Shown here piece after piece: positions 25,907 to 34,637 of a stretch of 39,375 bases of DNA. The stretch is from Allofranklinella schreckenbergeri (GTDB lineage: Bacteria > Pseudomonadota > Gammaproteobacteria > Burkholderiales > Burkholderiaceae_C): contig NZ_RDQM01000019.1 of assembly GCF_003703475.1 (NCBI RefSeq), positions 1 through 39,375 of the forward strand, given 5' to 3'. Below the pieces are notes generated by a model that made no database searches, was not told the origin of the DNA, and saw nothing but the letters and a program-made list of their open reading frames with translations. The stretch's first letter is position 1, and every line of letters begins with the position of its first letter. The position numbers were made by a program, and so were the translations under genes.

Positions 25907-27598
25907 ATGACAAACGAAGAAATTCTTGCCCAGTACGGCCCTCGCGAGTCGATGGAGTACGACGTGGTGATCGTCGGCGCGGGGCCGGCGGGGTTGGCGA
26001 CGGCGATTCGCCTCAAGCAGTTGGCGGCGGAGAAAGAGCAGGAGCTCAGCGTCATGGTGCTGGAGAAAGGCTCGGAGCCGGGCGCGCACATCCTCTCGGG
26101 TGCGGTGATGGATCCGCGCGCGATAACGGAGCTGTTTCCCGACTGGAAGGAAAAGGGCGCGCCGCTGAACCAGCCGGTCAGCGCCGATGAGATTTTGATG
26201 TTGAGCGCCACGGGCGTGCGCAAGACGCCTGCGGCGCTGATTCCCAACAACTTCCACAACGAGGGCTGCTATGTGATCAGCCTGGGCAGCGTGGTGCGCT
26301 GGCTGGCGGCGCAGGCCGAGGAGCTGGGGGTGGAGATCTTCCCCGGCTTTGCCGCGACTGAGGTGCTGTACGACGAAAACGGCGCCGTCAAGGGCGTGGC
26401 CACGGGCAACATGGGCGTGGGCAAGGATGGCGAGCCGACGGGCGAGTTCCAGTTGGGCATGGAATTGCACGCCAAGTACACGATTTTTGCCGAGGGCGCG
26501 CGCGGCCAGTTGGGCCGCCAGTTGTTGGCGAAGTTCAATTTGCAAGAGGGCAAGGCGCCGCAGAGCTTTGGCATCGGCATCAAGGAGCTGTGGGAGGTGC
26601 CGCCGGAGAAGGCCAAGCCGGGCCTGGTGGTGCACACGGCGGGCTGGCCGATGGACAAGGAGACGTTTGGCGGCGGCTTCCTCTACCACATGGAGGACAA
26701 CAAGGTCACGCTGGGCTTTGTGGTGGGGCTGGATTACAAAAACCCCTGGCTCAGCCCGTTCGAGGAGATGCAGCGCTGGAAGACGCACCCGGCCATCCGC
26801 CAGCATCTGGAGGGTGGCAAGCGCCTGGGTTATGGCGCGCGCGCGATCAACAACGGCGGCATTCCCAGCCTGCCCAAGACGGTGTTCCCTGGTGGCGCGC
26901 TGGTGGGCTGCAATGCGGGTTATCTGAATGCCAGCCGCATCAAGGGCAGCCATGCGGCGATCAAGAGCGGCATGCTGGTGGCCGAGGCTTTGTTCGACGC
27001 GCTGGCGGCGGGCCGCGCGCAGGATGAGTTGACGGCTTACCCGGAGGCGTTCGAGAAGAGCTGGCTGTATGAAGAACTGAAGGCGGCGAGCAACTTCAAG
27101 CCCTGGTTCAAGAAGGGCCAGACGATTGGCATGCTGATGACGGGCATCGAGCACTGGCTGCTGCCCAAGCTGGGCATCAAGACGCCGCCCTGGACGCTGA
27201 AGAACCCCGCGCCGGATCACACTTTCCTCAAGCCGGCGGCTGAGTGCGCCAAGATTGACTATCCCAAGCCGGATGGGAAGATCAGCTTCGACCGCCTCTC
27301 CAGCGTGTTCATGAGCAACACCAACCACGGCGAGGATCAGCCCGCGCACTTGACGCTCAAGGATGCCAGCGTGCCGGTGCAGGTGAATTTGGCCAAGTTC
27401 GGCGGGCCGGAGGCGCGTTACTGCCCGGCGGGTGTGTACGAGTTCGTCGAGGACGAGAGCGAAGGCGGCAAGCAGCGCTTGCAAATCAATGCGCAGAACT
27501 GCGTGCATTGCAAGACCTGCGACATCAAGGATCCGACGCAAAACATCGTCTGGGTCGCGCCCGAGGGCGGCGGCGGACCGAACTACATGGAGATGTGA
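25907..27598 (+). CDS. Electron-transfer flavoprotein-ubiquinone oxidoreductase
   Basis: ETF-QO (563 residues) passes electrons from reduced ETF (fatty-acid and amino-acid oxidation) to ubiquinone at the inner membrane. The FAD-binding start YDVVIVGAGPAGLATAIRL, FAEGARGQLGRQL, GGFLYHMEDNKVTLGFVVG (ubiquinone/membrane region), and the C-terminal 4Fe-4S cluster ligands in the NCVHCKTCDIKDP region identify it. Of two close ATGs (25901 and 25907) the second has AGGA at workable distance. The etfAB genes are not in the window. Confidence 0.95.
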   Translation: MTNEEILAQYGPRESMEYDVVIVGAGPAGLATAIRLKQLAAEKEQELSVMVLEKGSEPGAHILSGAVMDPRAITELFPDWKEKGAPLNQPVSADEILMLSATGVRKTPAALIPNNFHNEGCYVISLGSVVRWLAAQAEELGVEIFPGFAATEVLYDENGAVKGVATGNMGVGKDGEPTGEFQLGMELHAKYTIFAEGARGQLGRQLLAKFNLQEGKAPQSFGIGIKELWEVPPEKAKPGLVVHTAGWPMDKETFGGGFLYHMEDNKVTLGFVVGLDYKNPWLSPFEEMQRWKTHPAIRQHLEGGKRLGYGARAINNGGIPSLPKTVFPGGALVGCNAGYLNASRIKGSHAAIKSGMLVAEALFDALAAGRAQDELTAYPEAFEKSWLYEELKAASNFKPWFKKGQTIGMLMTGIEHWLLPKLGIKTPPWTLKNPAPDHTFLKPAAECAKIDYPKPDGKISFDRLSSVFMSNTNHGEDQPAHLTLKDASVPVQVNLAKFGGPEARYCPAGVYEFVEDESEGGKQRLQINAQNCVHCKTCDIKDPTQNIVWVAPEGGGGPNYMEM

Positions 27599-27726
27599 TG
27601 GCTTGGCGGCTGCCCAGGCCGCCGGGTTGGCCCCGGTGGTTGCGGGTGGCGCGCGCTGGTGTTGCAGAGGGGTGGCTTGGGCCACCCTTTTGCGTTTCTG
27701 GTGGCTGAAGCGCCTGGATTTGGTGA

Positions 27727-27806
27727 ATTTTTATCGATCAATAGGAAAAATAATTGCCTTGTTTTGGCATGATGGAAAATGGCTCTATTTTCCTTTGGTG
27801 GATAAA
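27727..27806 (+). repeat. Dispersed intergenic element, copy 6
   Basis: Left arm ATTTTTATCGATCAATAGGA, core AATTGCCTTGTTTTGGCATG, ATGGAAAATGG, right arm ATTTTCCTTTGGTGGATAAA. It is one of the best-preserved copies and lies between convergent genes. Confidence 0.8.
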
Positions 27807-27836
27807 TCAGGTTTGCACAGATTCTCGGCGCCATTC

Positions 27837-28439
27837 TCAGCTTGATGGGGCCGGGAACACCCGTGGCGGAAACATGCGGTGCGGCCAGGCCAGCAGGCGT
27901 TGCAGGCGGGGCCAGTCGAAGCCTGCGCCGGGGTCGTGTTTGCGGCCGGGGGCGATGTCTTCGTGGCCGGCGATGTCCTGAATCGGGTAGTGGGCGGCCA
28001 AGGCCTGGCACAACTGGGCCAGCGCGGTGTATTGGGCGTCGCAGAACTGGCCGCCTTCCAGCCCTTCCAGCTCGATGCCGATGGAGTCGTCGTTGCGCGC
28101 GCTGCGGCCCGCGTAGAACGAGGCCCCGGCGTGCCAGGCGCGCTTGTCGGTGTGGACGAATTGCACGACGCGGCCATCGCGCCGGATCAGGAAGTGGGCG
28201 GAGACTTGCAGGCCGCGTATGCCTTGGTAGTAGGGGTGGGCGTCCCAATCGAGCGTGTTGGTGAACAGGCGCTCGATGGCGTCGCCCTCGAAAACACCGG
28301 GCGGCAGGCTGATGGAGTGGATGACGATGAGGTCCACGACGGCGCCTGTCGGCCGGTCGTTGCAGTTGGGCGAGGCGAGCCAGCGCGCGGGGCGGTAGCG
28401 GCCGTGGTGCAGCAGGGGGGCGGGGTGATCCGGAGGCAT
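27837..28439 (-). CDS. ampD: 1,6-anhydro-N-acetylmuramyl-L-alanine amidase AmpD
   Basis: AmpD (200 residues) is a cytoplasmic zinc amidase that removes the stem peptide from anhydro-muropeptides during peptidoglycan recycling; its loss derepresses ampC-type beta-lactamases in species that have them. Zn ligands are H41 (VIHSISLPPGVFEGDA), H159 and D169 (GHEDIAPGRKHDPG), with K167 near the site, spaced as in Citrobacter AmpD. IGIELEG is the conserved central strand. It lies downstream of pilR on the same strand, an arrangement common in Comamonadaceae. Confidence 0.96.
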   Translation of the reverse strand: MPPDHPAPLLHHGRYRPARWLASPNCNDRPTGAVVDLIVIHSISLPPGVFEGDAIERLFTNTLDWDAHPYYQGIRGLQVSAHFLIRRDGRVVQFVHTDKRAWHAGASFYAGRSARNDDSIGIELEGLEGGQFCDAQYTALAQLCQALAAHYPIQDIAGHEDIAPGRKHDPGAGFDWPRLQRLLAWPHRMFPPRVFPAPSS

Positions 28440-28459
28440 GGAAAGGCGTTGAGGCGATA

Positions 28460-28539
28460 TTTTTATCTATCAATAGGAAACAAAATGCCGTTGTTTTGGC
28501 TTGATGGTAATTGTTTTATTTTTACTTTGATTGATAAAT
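28460..28539 (+). repeat. Dispersed intergenic element, copy 7
   Basis: Left arm TTTTATCTATCAATAGGAAA, core AATGCCGTTGTTTTGGCTTG, ATGGTAATTG, right arm TTTACTTTGATTGATAAA. It separates ampD from pilR. Confidence 0.8.
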
Positions 28540-28572
28540 TGCAAGGAATTCCACTGGCTTGCGGCGTTTGAG

Positions 28573-30318
28573 TCACTCGCGGGCGTCGGGTTCGGTGGGG
28601 ATGTTCAGTCGCTCGATGCGGTAGCGCATTTGGCGCAGGTTCAGGCCCAGCAGGTTGGCGGCGGCGGTGCGGTTGTAGTTGACGGCTTTGAGGGCGCGGA
28701 TGAGTACGGCGCGTTCTTGCTCGTCCAGCCAGGCTTGCAGGTCTTTGGGCAGATCGGCCAAATCGTCGTAGCGGCGGGCGCTGGTGGCGATGGCGGCTGC
28801 TGAGGGGGCTGGCGTTTCGGCCGCTTCCGGTTGCGCCTCCGGAGGGCTGGAGGCCGCGTCTGTGACGGCTGGCGAGGGTGCGGGTGGCGCGCTGCTTTGA
28901 AAGGCCGGCATGGCAAAGCTGGCGTAGGCCACGGGCGCAGGCATGCTGAAGGTGGGGCTGGGGGAGGCTGGCGCGGGCGCGGTGGGCGCTGCCGGTGGGG
29001 GTAGGGCCGCCGTAGTGGCTGCCGGGGCTGCGGGCGTGGAAGGGGGCGGGGCGAAGGCTTCGCCTGCGTCTTCAATGTATTCGGCGCGCAAGATACCGTC
29101 TTCGCTCAGGGCGACGGCGCGGTGCAGCAGGTTTTCCAGCTCGCGCACATTGCCGGGGAAGGGGCGGCGCAGCACGGCGTCCATGAAGGCGGGGTCGGTT
29201 TGGAGGGTGTCGAAGGGGCTGTCGCGCGTGAGGCGCTGGAGCAAGGCGGCGATCAGCGCGGGCAGATCTTCGCGCCGCTCGCGCAGGGGCGGGATGCGCA
29301 GCTCGATGACGTTGAGGCGGTAGTACAAATCCTGGCGGAAGCGCCCTTCGGCCACTTCCGTGGCCAGGTCGCGGTGGGTGGCGCTGACCAGGCGCACGTC
29401 CACCACTTCTTCTTGCGTGGCGCCCAGCGGGCGTACGCTGCGCTCCTGGATGGCGCGCAGCAGTTTGGTTTGCATGGCCAAGGGCAAATCGCCGATTTCA
29501 TCAAGAAACAGCGTGCCGCCTTTGGCGGCTTGGAAAAAGCCGCCCCGGTCGTGCGTGGCGCCGGTATAGGAGCCTTTTTTGGCGCCGAAGAATTCGGCCT
29601 CCAGCAGGTTTTCGGGGATGGCGCCGCAGTTGACGGCCACCAGTGGCCCATCGGCGCGCTGGCTGTTGGCGTGCAGGGCGCGCGCGACCAGTTCCTTGCC
29701 CGTGCCCGATTCGCCGTGAATGTGCACGGGCGCCATGCTGCGCGCGACTTTGCCGATGCGCTCTTTGACGGCTTGCATCAGGGGCGACTGGCCGACCAGA
29801 TCGGCCAGCGCGGCAGCGCCTTTGTCCAGGGGAGCGCCGTTGCTGGCAGGAGCGTCTGGTTGTGTGGCTTTGGTTTTGCGAGCGCTGGCTGCTGGCGTTG
29901 TGCTGGCGGCCGCCTGAGCCGCTGGCGCTGCGGGCGGCGTTTTGCCTGGCAGCCCTTGAATAGCGGAGGCGACCACACTGCGCAGTTGCTTGAGTTCAAC
30001 GGGTTTGCTGAGGTAGTCGAACGCGCCAGCGCGCAGGGCTTCGATGGCGTTTTCCGCCGAGCCGTAGGCGGTGACGACGATGCAGCGCTCGGGGCGCGAG
30101 GCCGCTTGCAGCTCCAGCAGCAGCTCCATGCCCAAGCCGTCGGGCAGGCGCATGTCGGTCAAGACGACGTCGAAGGGGCGCTCAAGTTTGGCGCGCGCCT
30201 GGGCGACGGTTTCGGCGGATTCGACCTGGTAGCCCTCGCGCATGAGCGTGAGTTCGTAGAGCAGACGCAGATCAGGCTCGTCGTCCACGACCAGAATGGA
30301 GGCTTTTTTCTCTGACAT
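28573..30318 (-). CDS. pilR: Sigma-54 response regulator PilR
   Basis: NtrC-family activator of 581 residues that drives pilA transcription with sigma-54. Receiver domain 1-120: D12/D13, phosphoacceptor D55, T83 and K105. Ala/Pro linker 125-170. AAA+ domain 172-405: GESGTGKE (202-209), the sigma-54 contact loop GSYTGA (249-254, Tyr where most have Phe), GTLFLDEIGDLPL (Walker B), and the FPGNVRELENLL end. A Pro/Ala/Ser linker of about 100 residues (422-525) precedes the Fis-type helix-turn-helix (NRTAAANLLGLNLRQMRYRI). The linker makes it longer than usual PilR. pilS, normally upstream, is replaced by tRNA-Leu. Confidence 0.92.
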   Translation of the reverse strand: MSEKKASILVVDDEPDLRLLYELTLMREGYQVESAETVAQARAKLERPFDVVLTDMRLPDGLGMELLLELQAASRPERCIVVTAYGSAENAIEALRAGAFDYLSKPVELKQLRSVVASAIQGLPGKTPPAAPAAQAAASTTPAASARKTKATQPDAPASNGAPLDKGAAALADLVGQSPLMQAVKERIGKVARSMAPVHIHGESGTGKELVARALHANSQRADGPLVAVNCGAIPENLLEAEFFGAKKGSYTGATHDRGGFFQAAKGGTLFLDEIGDLPLAMQTKLLRAIQERSVRPLGATQEEVVDVRLVSATHRDLATEVAEGRFRQDLYYRLNVIELRIPPLRERREDLPALIAALLQRLTRDSPFDTLQTDPAFMDAVLRRPFPGNVRELENLLHRAVALSEDGILRAEYIEDAGEAFAPPPSTPAAPAATTAALPPPAAPTAPAPASPSPTFSMPAPVAYASFAMPAFQSSAPPAPSPAVTDAASSPPEAQPEAAETPAPSAAAIATSARRYDDLADLPKDLQAWLDEQERAVLIRALKAVNYNRTAAANLLGLNLRQMRYRIERLNIPTEPDARE

Positions 30319-30380
30319 GGCCCGATTATCGGCGCGGAGCTGGTTATTGCAGGCGCGCAGGGCAAGGCAGGCCCGAAAGC

Positions 30381-30410
30381 AAGAAAGCCACTCGGATGAG
30401 TGGCTTTCTT
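30381..30410 (-). terminator. Terminator of tRNA-Leu
   Basis: AAGAAAGCCACTC (30381-30393) pairs with GAGTGGCTTTCTT (30398-30410), 13 bp around GGAT. It lies 10 bp beyond the tRNA 3' end and also shields pilR from upstream transcription. Confidence 0.85.
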
Positions 30411-30419
30411 CGTTAAACT

Positions 30420-30506
30420 TGGTGCCCAGGAGAGGACTCGAACCTCCACGGAGTTGCCCCCGCTAGCACCTGAAGCTAGTGCGTCTACCAATTCCGCCAC
30501 CTGGGC
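30420..30506 (-). tRNA. tRNA-Leu (anticodon CAG)
   Basis: An 87-nt cloverleaf on the minus strand. Acceptor GCCCAGG pairs with CCTGGGC, discriminator A and encoded CCA. The D-arm contains AATTGGTAGACGC; the anticodon stem-loop is CTAGC-TTCAGGT-GCTAG with CAG; a long variable arm (class II) has CGGGGGCAACTCCG; the T-loop is GGTTCGAGTCC. It reads CUG codons, the main Leu codon of this GC-rich genome. Confidence 0.97.
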
Positions 30507-30523
30507 ACTTCAGGAAAGACGGC

Positions 30524-30529
30524 ATTGTA
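30524..30529 (-). promoter_or_regulatory. -10 box of tRNA-Leu, overlapping the rnr upstream region
   Basis: TACAAT on the minus strand lies 18 bp before the tRNA 5' end. The corresponding -35 position falls over the first codons of rnr on the other strand; its match is weak. Confidence 0.4.
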
Positions 30530-30550
30530 ATACCAAAAAATGGATCTGAA

Positions 30551-32827
30551 TTGAAAAAAAGCTATTTAACGCAAGAAATTGTTGGCACCGTCCAGGGCCG
30601 ACGCGAAGGACACGGTTTCATCACGCCCGATGATGGCTCCGACGATGTGTATCTCCCCCCGGAAGAAATGCGCCAGTTGGTGCACCGCGACAGGGTGCTG
30701 GCGCGCATTGTTCGGCTGGATCGCAAAGGGCGCCCAGAAGGGCGGGTGCTGGAAATTCTGGAGCGGCCAACCCGCACCATTGTGGGGCGGCTGCTCAGAG
30801 AGCACGGCGTGTGGCTGGTGGCGCCGGAGGATCGGCGCTATGGGCAGGATGTTCTCATTCCCGATGCGGCGCTGGCCCAGGCGCAGGAGGGGCAAGTAGT
30901 GGTGGCGGAGTTGACGCAGCCACCCTCGCTGCACGTCCAGCCCGTGGGCCGCATTGCGGAGGTGCTGGGTGATGCGGACGATGCGGGCATGGAGATCGAG
31001 ATCGCGGTGCGCAAATATGAAGTGCCGCATGTCTTTTCCGATGCGTGCCAAAAGGCCGCCGCCAAGCTGCCCGCCACGGTGCGCGCAGCCGACAGGCGTG
31101 GTCGCATCGATTTGCGCGATGTGCCGCTGGTGACGATTGATGGCGAAGATGCGCGCGATTTCGACGACGCTGTGTATTGCGAGCCAGCCAAAGTCGGGCG
31201 CGGCAAGGGGTGGCGCTTGTTGGTGGCCATTGCTGATGTCAGCCATTACGTGCCCTCGGGCGGCGCAATCGATGCCGATGCGTTTGAGCGCGCCACCAGT
31301 ATTTACTTCCCGCGCCGCGTGATCCCGATGCTGCCGGAGAAGCTCTCCAACGGGCTGTGCTCGCTCAACCCGGGCGTGGATCGCCTGTGCATGGTGTGCG
31401 ACATGCTGGTGACGGCCAAGGGCGAGATTCAGGCCTACCAGTTCTATCCCGCCGTGATGCACAGCCATGCGCGCATGACGTACACGCAGGTGGCGGATAT
31501 TCTGGCCAACCCGCGCTCGCCAGTGGCGCAGCAATACCAGGCGCTGGCGCCGGAATTTGCGCATTTGCATGGCGTGTATCAAGCGCTGCTGGCTGCACGT
31601 CAGGCGCGGGGTGCGGTGGATTTCGAGGCGACGGAGACGCAAATCCTCAGCGATGAAGAAAGCGGCCGCATCACGCAAATCGTGCCGCGCGAGCGCACAG
31701 AGGCGCACCGCTTGATTGAAGAAGCCATGCTGGCCGCCAACGTCTGCACGGCGGATTTTTTGCAGAGCCACCGCCATCGGGCGCTGTACCGCGTGCATGA
31801 AGGCCCTACGCCCGAGCGGCAAAACGTGTTGCGCGCGTACCTGCAGGCGCTGGGCCTGGGCTTGAGTATTGGCGACGATCCGCAGCCGGCCGATTTCCAG
31901 CGCATTGCCGAGGCCACGAAAGACCGGCCCGATGCCAAGCAAATCCACGCCATGCTGCTGCGCTCCATGCAGCAAGCCATTTATACGCCGCATAACAGCG
32001 GCCATTTTGGTTTGGCGTATGAGGCCTACACGCACTTCACCAGCCCCATTCGCCGCTACCCCGATTTGCTGGTGCACCGCGTGCTCAAAGCCATGCTCGA
32101 AGGCGGCCAATACCATCTGCCCGCCATTCCGGAGGCTGGCGCGGCGACCGAGGCGTTTCGTAAAAAGCTGGCCGCCAAAGTGGCCCCGCCGCCCGAGGTC
32201 GAGCCGTCAGAGGCGGGCGCGGGCAAGCAGCGGCGCAAAAGCAAAAGCGCCCAGCGCGATCAGCGCGAGCTCCAATCCTGGGAAGCGGCGGGCCTGCATT
32301 GCAGCGCCAATGAGCGCCGCGCCGATGAGGCCAGCCGCGATGTGGAGGCCTGGCTGAAGTGCCAATACATGCGCGAGCATCTGGGCCAGGTGTTTGCTGG
32401 CACGGTGACGGCGGCCACCAACTTTGGCATCTTCGTCACGTTGGATGCGATGTTCGTGGAAGGCCTGGTGCATGTCACCGAGCTGGGCAGCGAGTATTTC
32501 CGCTGGGATGAAACTCGCCAGGAGCTGCGCGGCGAGCGCACGGGCGTGCGCTATGCCGTGGGCACACGTTTGCAGGTGCAGGTCAGCCGCGTGGATTTGG
32601 ATGCGCGCAAGATCGACTTCACGCCCGTGGACGATGAGCGCCCCTGGGAGGGCGCGCGCGCCAGCCGTTCAACTGGCCGCACATCGGGGCGTCCATCGGC
32701 GCAGGGCGAGGCCGCGTCGCAGGCGGCCAGCGGCAAAGCGGCCCGAGCCAAGGATGCACGCGTCAAGAAAGGTTCCAAGGCTGGGAGTAAGGTTTCTCGC
32801 GCCAAAGTCGGTAAGCGCAAAAAGTGA
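30551..32827 (+). CDS. rnr: Ribonuclease R
   Basis: RNase R (758 residues) is a processive 3'-5' exoribonuclease that degrades structured RNA and acts in rRNA and tmRNA quality control. Cold-shock-type domains (residues 1-200) begin VGTVQGRREGHGFITPDDG. The RNB catalytic domain has IDGEDARDFDDAVY with the metal-binding Asp residues and HFTSPIRRYPDLLVHR. The S1 domain (about 615-700) has GTVTAATNFGIFVTLD, and a Lys/Arg-rich tail ends the protein. No ATG fits in frame; TTG at 30551 with GGA upstream gives the family start, while a longer reading frame would run into the antisense tRNA. Confidence 0.93.
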   Translation: MKKSYLTQEIVGTVQGRREGHGFITPDDGSDDVYLPPEEMRQLVHRDRVLARIVRLDRKGRPEGRVLEILERPTRTIVGRLLREHGVWLVAPEDRRYGQDVLIPDAALAQAQEGQVVVAELTQPPSLHVQPVGRIAEVLGDADDAGMEIEIAVRKYEVPHVFSDACQKAAAKLPATVRAADRRGRIDLRDVPLVTIDGEDARDFDDAVYCEPAKVGRGKGWRLLVAIADVSHYVPSGGAIDADAFERATSIYFPRRVIPMLPEKLSNGLCSLNPGVDRLCMVCDMLVTAKGEIQAYQFYPAVMHSHARMTYTQVADILANPRSPVAQQYQALAPEFAHLHGVYQALLAARQARGAVDFEATETQILSDEESGRITQIVPRERTEAHRLIEEAMLAANVCTADFLQSHRHRALYRVHEGPTPERQNVLRAYLQALGLGLSIGDDPQPADFQRIAEATKDRPDAKQIHAMLLRSMQQAIYTPHNSGHFGLAYEAYTHFTSPIRRYPDLLVHRVLKAMLEGGQYHLPAIPEAGAATEAFRKKLAAKVAPPPEVEPSEAGAGKQRRKSKSAQRDQRELQSWEAAGLHCSANERRADEASRDVEAWLKCQYMREHLGQVFAGTVTAATNFGIFVTLDAMFVEGLVHVTELGSEYFRWDETRQELRGERTGVRYAVGTRLQVQVSRVDLDARKIDFTPVDDERPWEGARASRSTGRTSGRPSAQGEAASQAASGKAARAKDARVKKGSKAGSKVSRAKVGKRKK

Positions 32828-32875
32828 GCCTCATAATCGCGCCCCTTTTTTTGGCAACCCTAATAAGGAAAAGCA

Positions 32876-33124
32876 ATGAGCATTATTTGGACGATTTTGA
32901 TTGGCTTGGTCGTGGGCTTGATTGCCCGGGCGCTGAAGCCGGGCCGTGATGCCCTGGGCTGGATCATGACGGCGGTGCTGGGCATTGCTGGGGCGTTTTT
33001 TGCCAGCTTCGTGGGCCAGCAACTGAACTTCTATGGGCCAGGCGAGCCTGCGGGTTTTGTGGCTTCGGTGCTGGGCGCCATCGTGTTGCTCATCCTCTGG
33101 GGCATGTTGAGCAAGAAGAAGTAA
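32876..33124 (+). CDS. GlsB/YeaQ/YmgE-family small membrane protein
   Basis: Protein of 82 residues with three hydrophobic helices (about 4-20, 28-50 and 58-76) and a KKK end. IIWTILIGLVVGLIARALKPG followed by GWIMTAVLGIAGA is typical of the family, called transglycosylase-associated for historical reasons; its role (often in stress response) is unclear. The ATG follows AATAAGGAAAAGC. It lies 48 bp after rnr and is followed by a strong terminator. Confidence 0.88.
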   Translation: MSIIWTILIGLVVGLIARALKPGRDALGWIMTAVLGIAGAFFASFVGQQLNFYGPGEPAGFVASVLGAIVLLILWGMLSKKK

Positions 33125-33144
33125 GGCTGGGCCAGCTTCTGGCC

Positions 33145-33188
33145 AGAGCATGAAAAAAGGCAGCGTGGGCTGCCTTTTTTCATGCTCT
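33145..33188. terminator. Perfect 20-bp stem terminator
   Basis: AGAGCATGAAAAAAGGCAGC (33145-33164), GTGG loop and its exact complement (33169-33188) form a perfect 20-bp stem with internal A/T runs, functional on both strands. It ends the small membrane protein gene and could stop read-through from prfB. Confidence 0.9.
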
Positions 33189-33200
33189 ATCGATGCATAT

Positions 33201-33277
33201 ATTACAATTCAAAAAGAAATAAAACGGCATTATTTCGGCGCGTCTGCATTCAAATTGAATTCAGTTTGAATTGTAAT
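33201..33277 (+). repeat. Dispersed intergenic element, copy 8
   Basis: Terminal repeats ATTACAATTCAAA (33201-33213) and TTTGAATTGTAAT (33265-33277) are perfect 13-bp inverted repeats. The core GGCATTATTTCGGCGCGTCT is diverged. It ends 7 bp from the prfB stop. Confidence 0.7.
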
Positions 33278-33284
33278 TTTGCAG

Positions 33285-34389
33285 TCAGACGCCTTGCTTG
33301 AGCGAGGCTTCGATGAAGGCGTCCAGATCGCCGTCGAGCACCTTTTGCGTGTTGGAGATTTCCACGTTGGTGCGCAAATCCTTGATGCGGCTGTTGTCCA
33401 GCACATAGCTGCGGATTTGGTGGCCCCAGCCCACGTCGGTTTTGGTGTCTTCGAGCTTTTGCTGCGCTTCCAGGCGCTTGCGCATCTCCAGGTCGTACAG
33501 GCGCGAGCGCAGGCGTTGCCAGGCCACGTCGCGGTTGCTGTGCTGGCTGCGCCCGTCCTGGCATTGCACGACGATGCCGGTGGGGATGTGCGTCAGGCGC
33601 ACGGCCGAGTCGGTTTTGTTGATGTGCTGCCCGCCCGCGCCGCTGGCGCGGTAGGTGTCCACGCGCACGTCGGCGGGGTTGATCTGGATGTCGATGGAGT
33701 CGTCGATTTCCGGGTACACGAACAGCGAGGCAAAGCTGGTGTGGCGCCCGCCCGAGGAATCAAAGGGCGATTTGCGCACCAGCCGGTGCACGCCGCTTTC
33801 GGTGCGCAGCAGGCCGTAGGCGTATTCGCCTTCGACTTTGATGGTGGCGCTTTTGATGCCGGCGACGTCGCCGGGGGTTTCGTCCTCGATGGTGGTGGTA
33901 AAGCCTTTGCGCTCGGCGTATTTGAGGTATTGGCGCAGCAGCATGCTGGCCCAGTCGTTGGCTTCGGTGCCGCCAGCGCCGGCCTGGATGTCGATGAAGC
34001 AGTTGAGCGGGTCGGCCTCCTGGCTGAACATGCGGCGAAATTCCAGCTCCTCCACATCGGGCTTGAGGCTGTCGATCAGGCTTTCGATGGTCTCCAGGCT
34101 GGCGTCGTCGCCTTCTTCGCGGGCCATTTCAAAGAGTTCGCTGTTGTCGGCCAGCTCTTGCGTGAGGCGCTCGAGCGTGAGCACGACGCCGTCGAGCAGT
34201 TTTTTCTCTTTGCCCAGCTCCTGGGCTTTTTTCGGGTCGTTCCAGACGGCGGGGTCTTCCAGCGCGGCGTTGACGGTTCTCAGACGTTCGAATTTGGCAT
34301 CGAAGTCAAAGATACCTCCGTAAGTCCTGGGTGCGGGCGCTCAGGTCTTCCAGTTGCGCGGCGATTTGGTTGATGCGTTCTGCTTCCAT
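33285..34389 (-). CDS. prfB: Peptide chain release factor 2 (programmed +1 frameshift)
   Basis: RF2 (367 residues after frameshifting) releases peptides at UGA and UAA. The first 27 codons run from ATG 34389 to CTT at 34311-34309, followed by TGA; reading then skips one T (34308) and continues from 34307 to the stop at 33285. The C-terminal part has the stop-recognition SPF (RKSPFDSSG) and the peptidyl-hydrolysis GGQ in [23 protein letters not shown] upstream may be the ribosome-binding site. The total length matches E. coli RF2 within two residues. Its frequent partner lysS is not adjacent. Confidence 0.97.
34305..34320 (-). promoter_or_regulatory. prfB +1 programmed frameshift site
   Basis: On the minus strand CGGAGGTATCTTTGAC contains the internal Shine-Dalgarno-like GGAGG, the slippery CTT and the in-frame UGA followed by C. 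This is the classic RF2 autoregulatory signal: low RF2 slows termination at UGA and allows the shift into the main frame. Confidence 0.95.
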
Positions 34390-34547
34390 AAGGGTTCCTC
34401 GTGTGGGCCTGGGCGGCGCGCCCGGCGGGCTATGGGATGCGGCGCGCAGGGGGGTGCGGGCCGATAAAAAGGGGCGATTTTCGCATAGCGGCTTTGGGCC
34501 GCGTGCGCTGGCCTGGGGCGGGCGGGCCAGGGCCGGGTTTTGTTGAT

Positions 34548-34622
34548 CTATATCAATGTGAATTTAATTTGATTGGTATCATGCCGAAATTGGTTGATTT
34601 TTTTTCTTTTGATTTGTAATTC
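34548..34622 (-). repeat. Dispersed intergenic element, copy 9
   Basis: Reverse orientation. GGTATCATGCCGAAATTGG is the complement of the core; right arm TTTCTTTTGATTTGTAATTC. The left arm (CTATATCAATGTGAATTTAA) is degenerate. Confidence 0.65.
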
Positions 34623-34637
34623 TTGGGGGTGCTTGGG

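Noticed and set aside
25316-27685. Minus-strand reading frame of 789 codons opposite the ETF-QO gene
   Set aside because: It is the complement of a clear ETF-QO gene plus part of the cassette; its Arg/Leu/His-rich composition is typical of an antisense shadow in GC-rich DNA.
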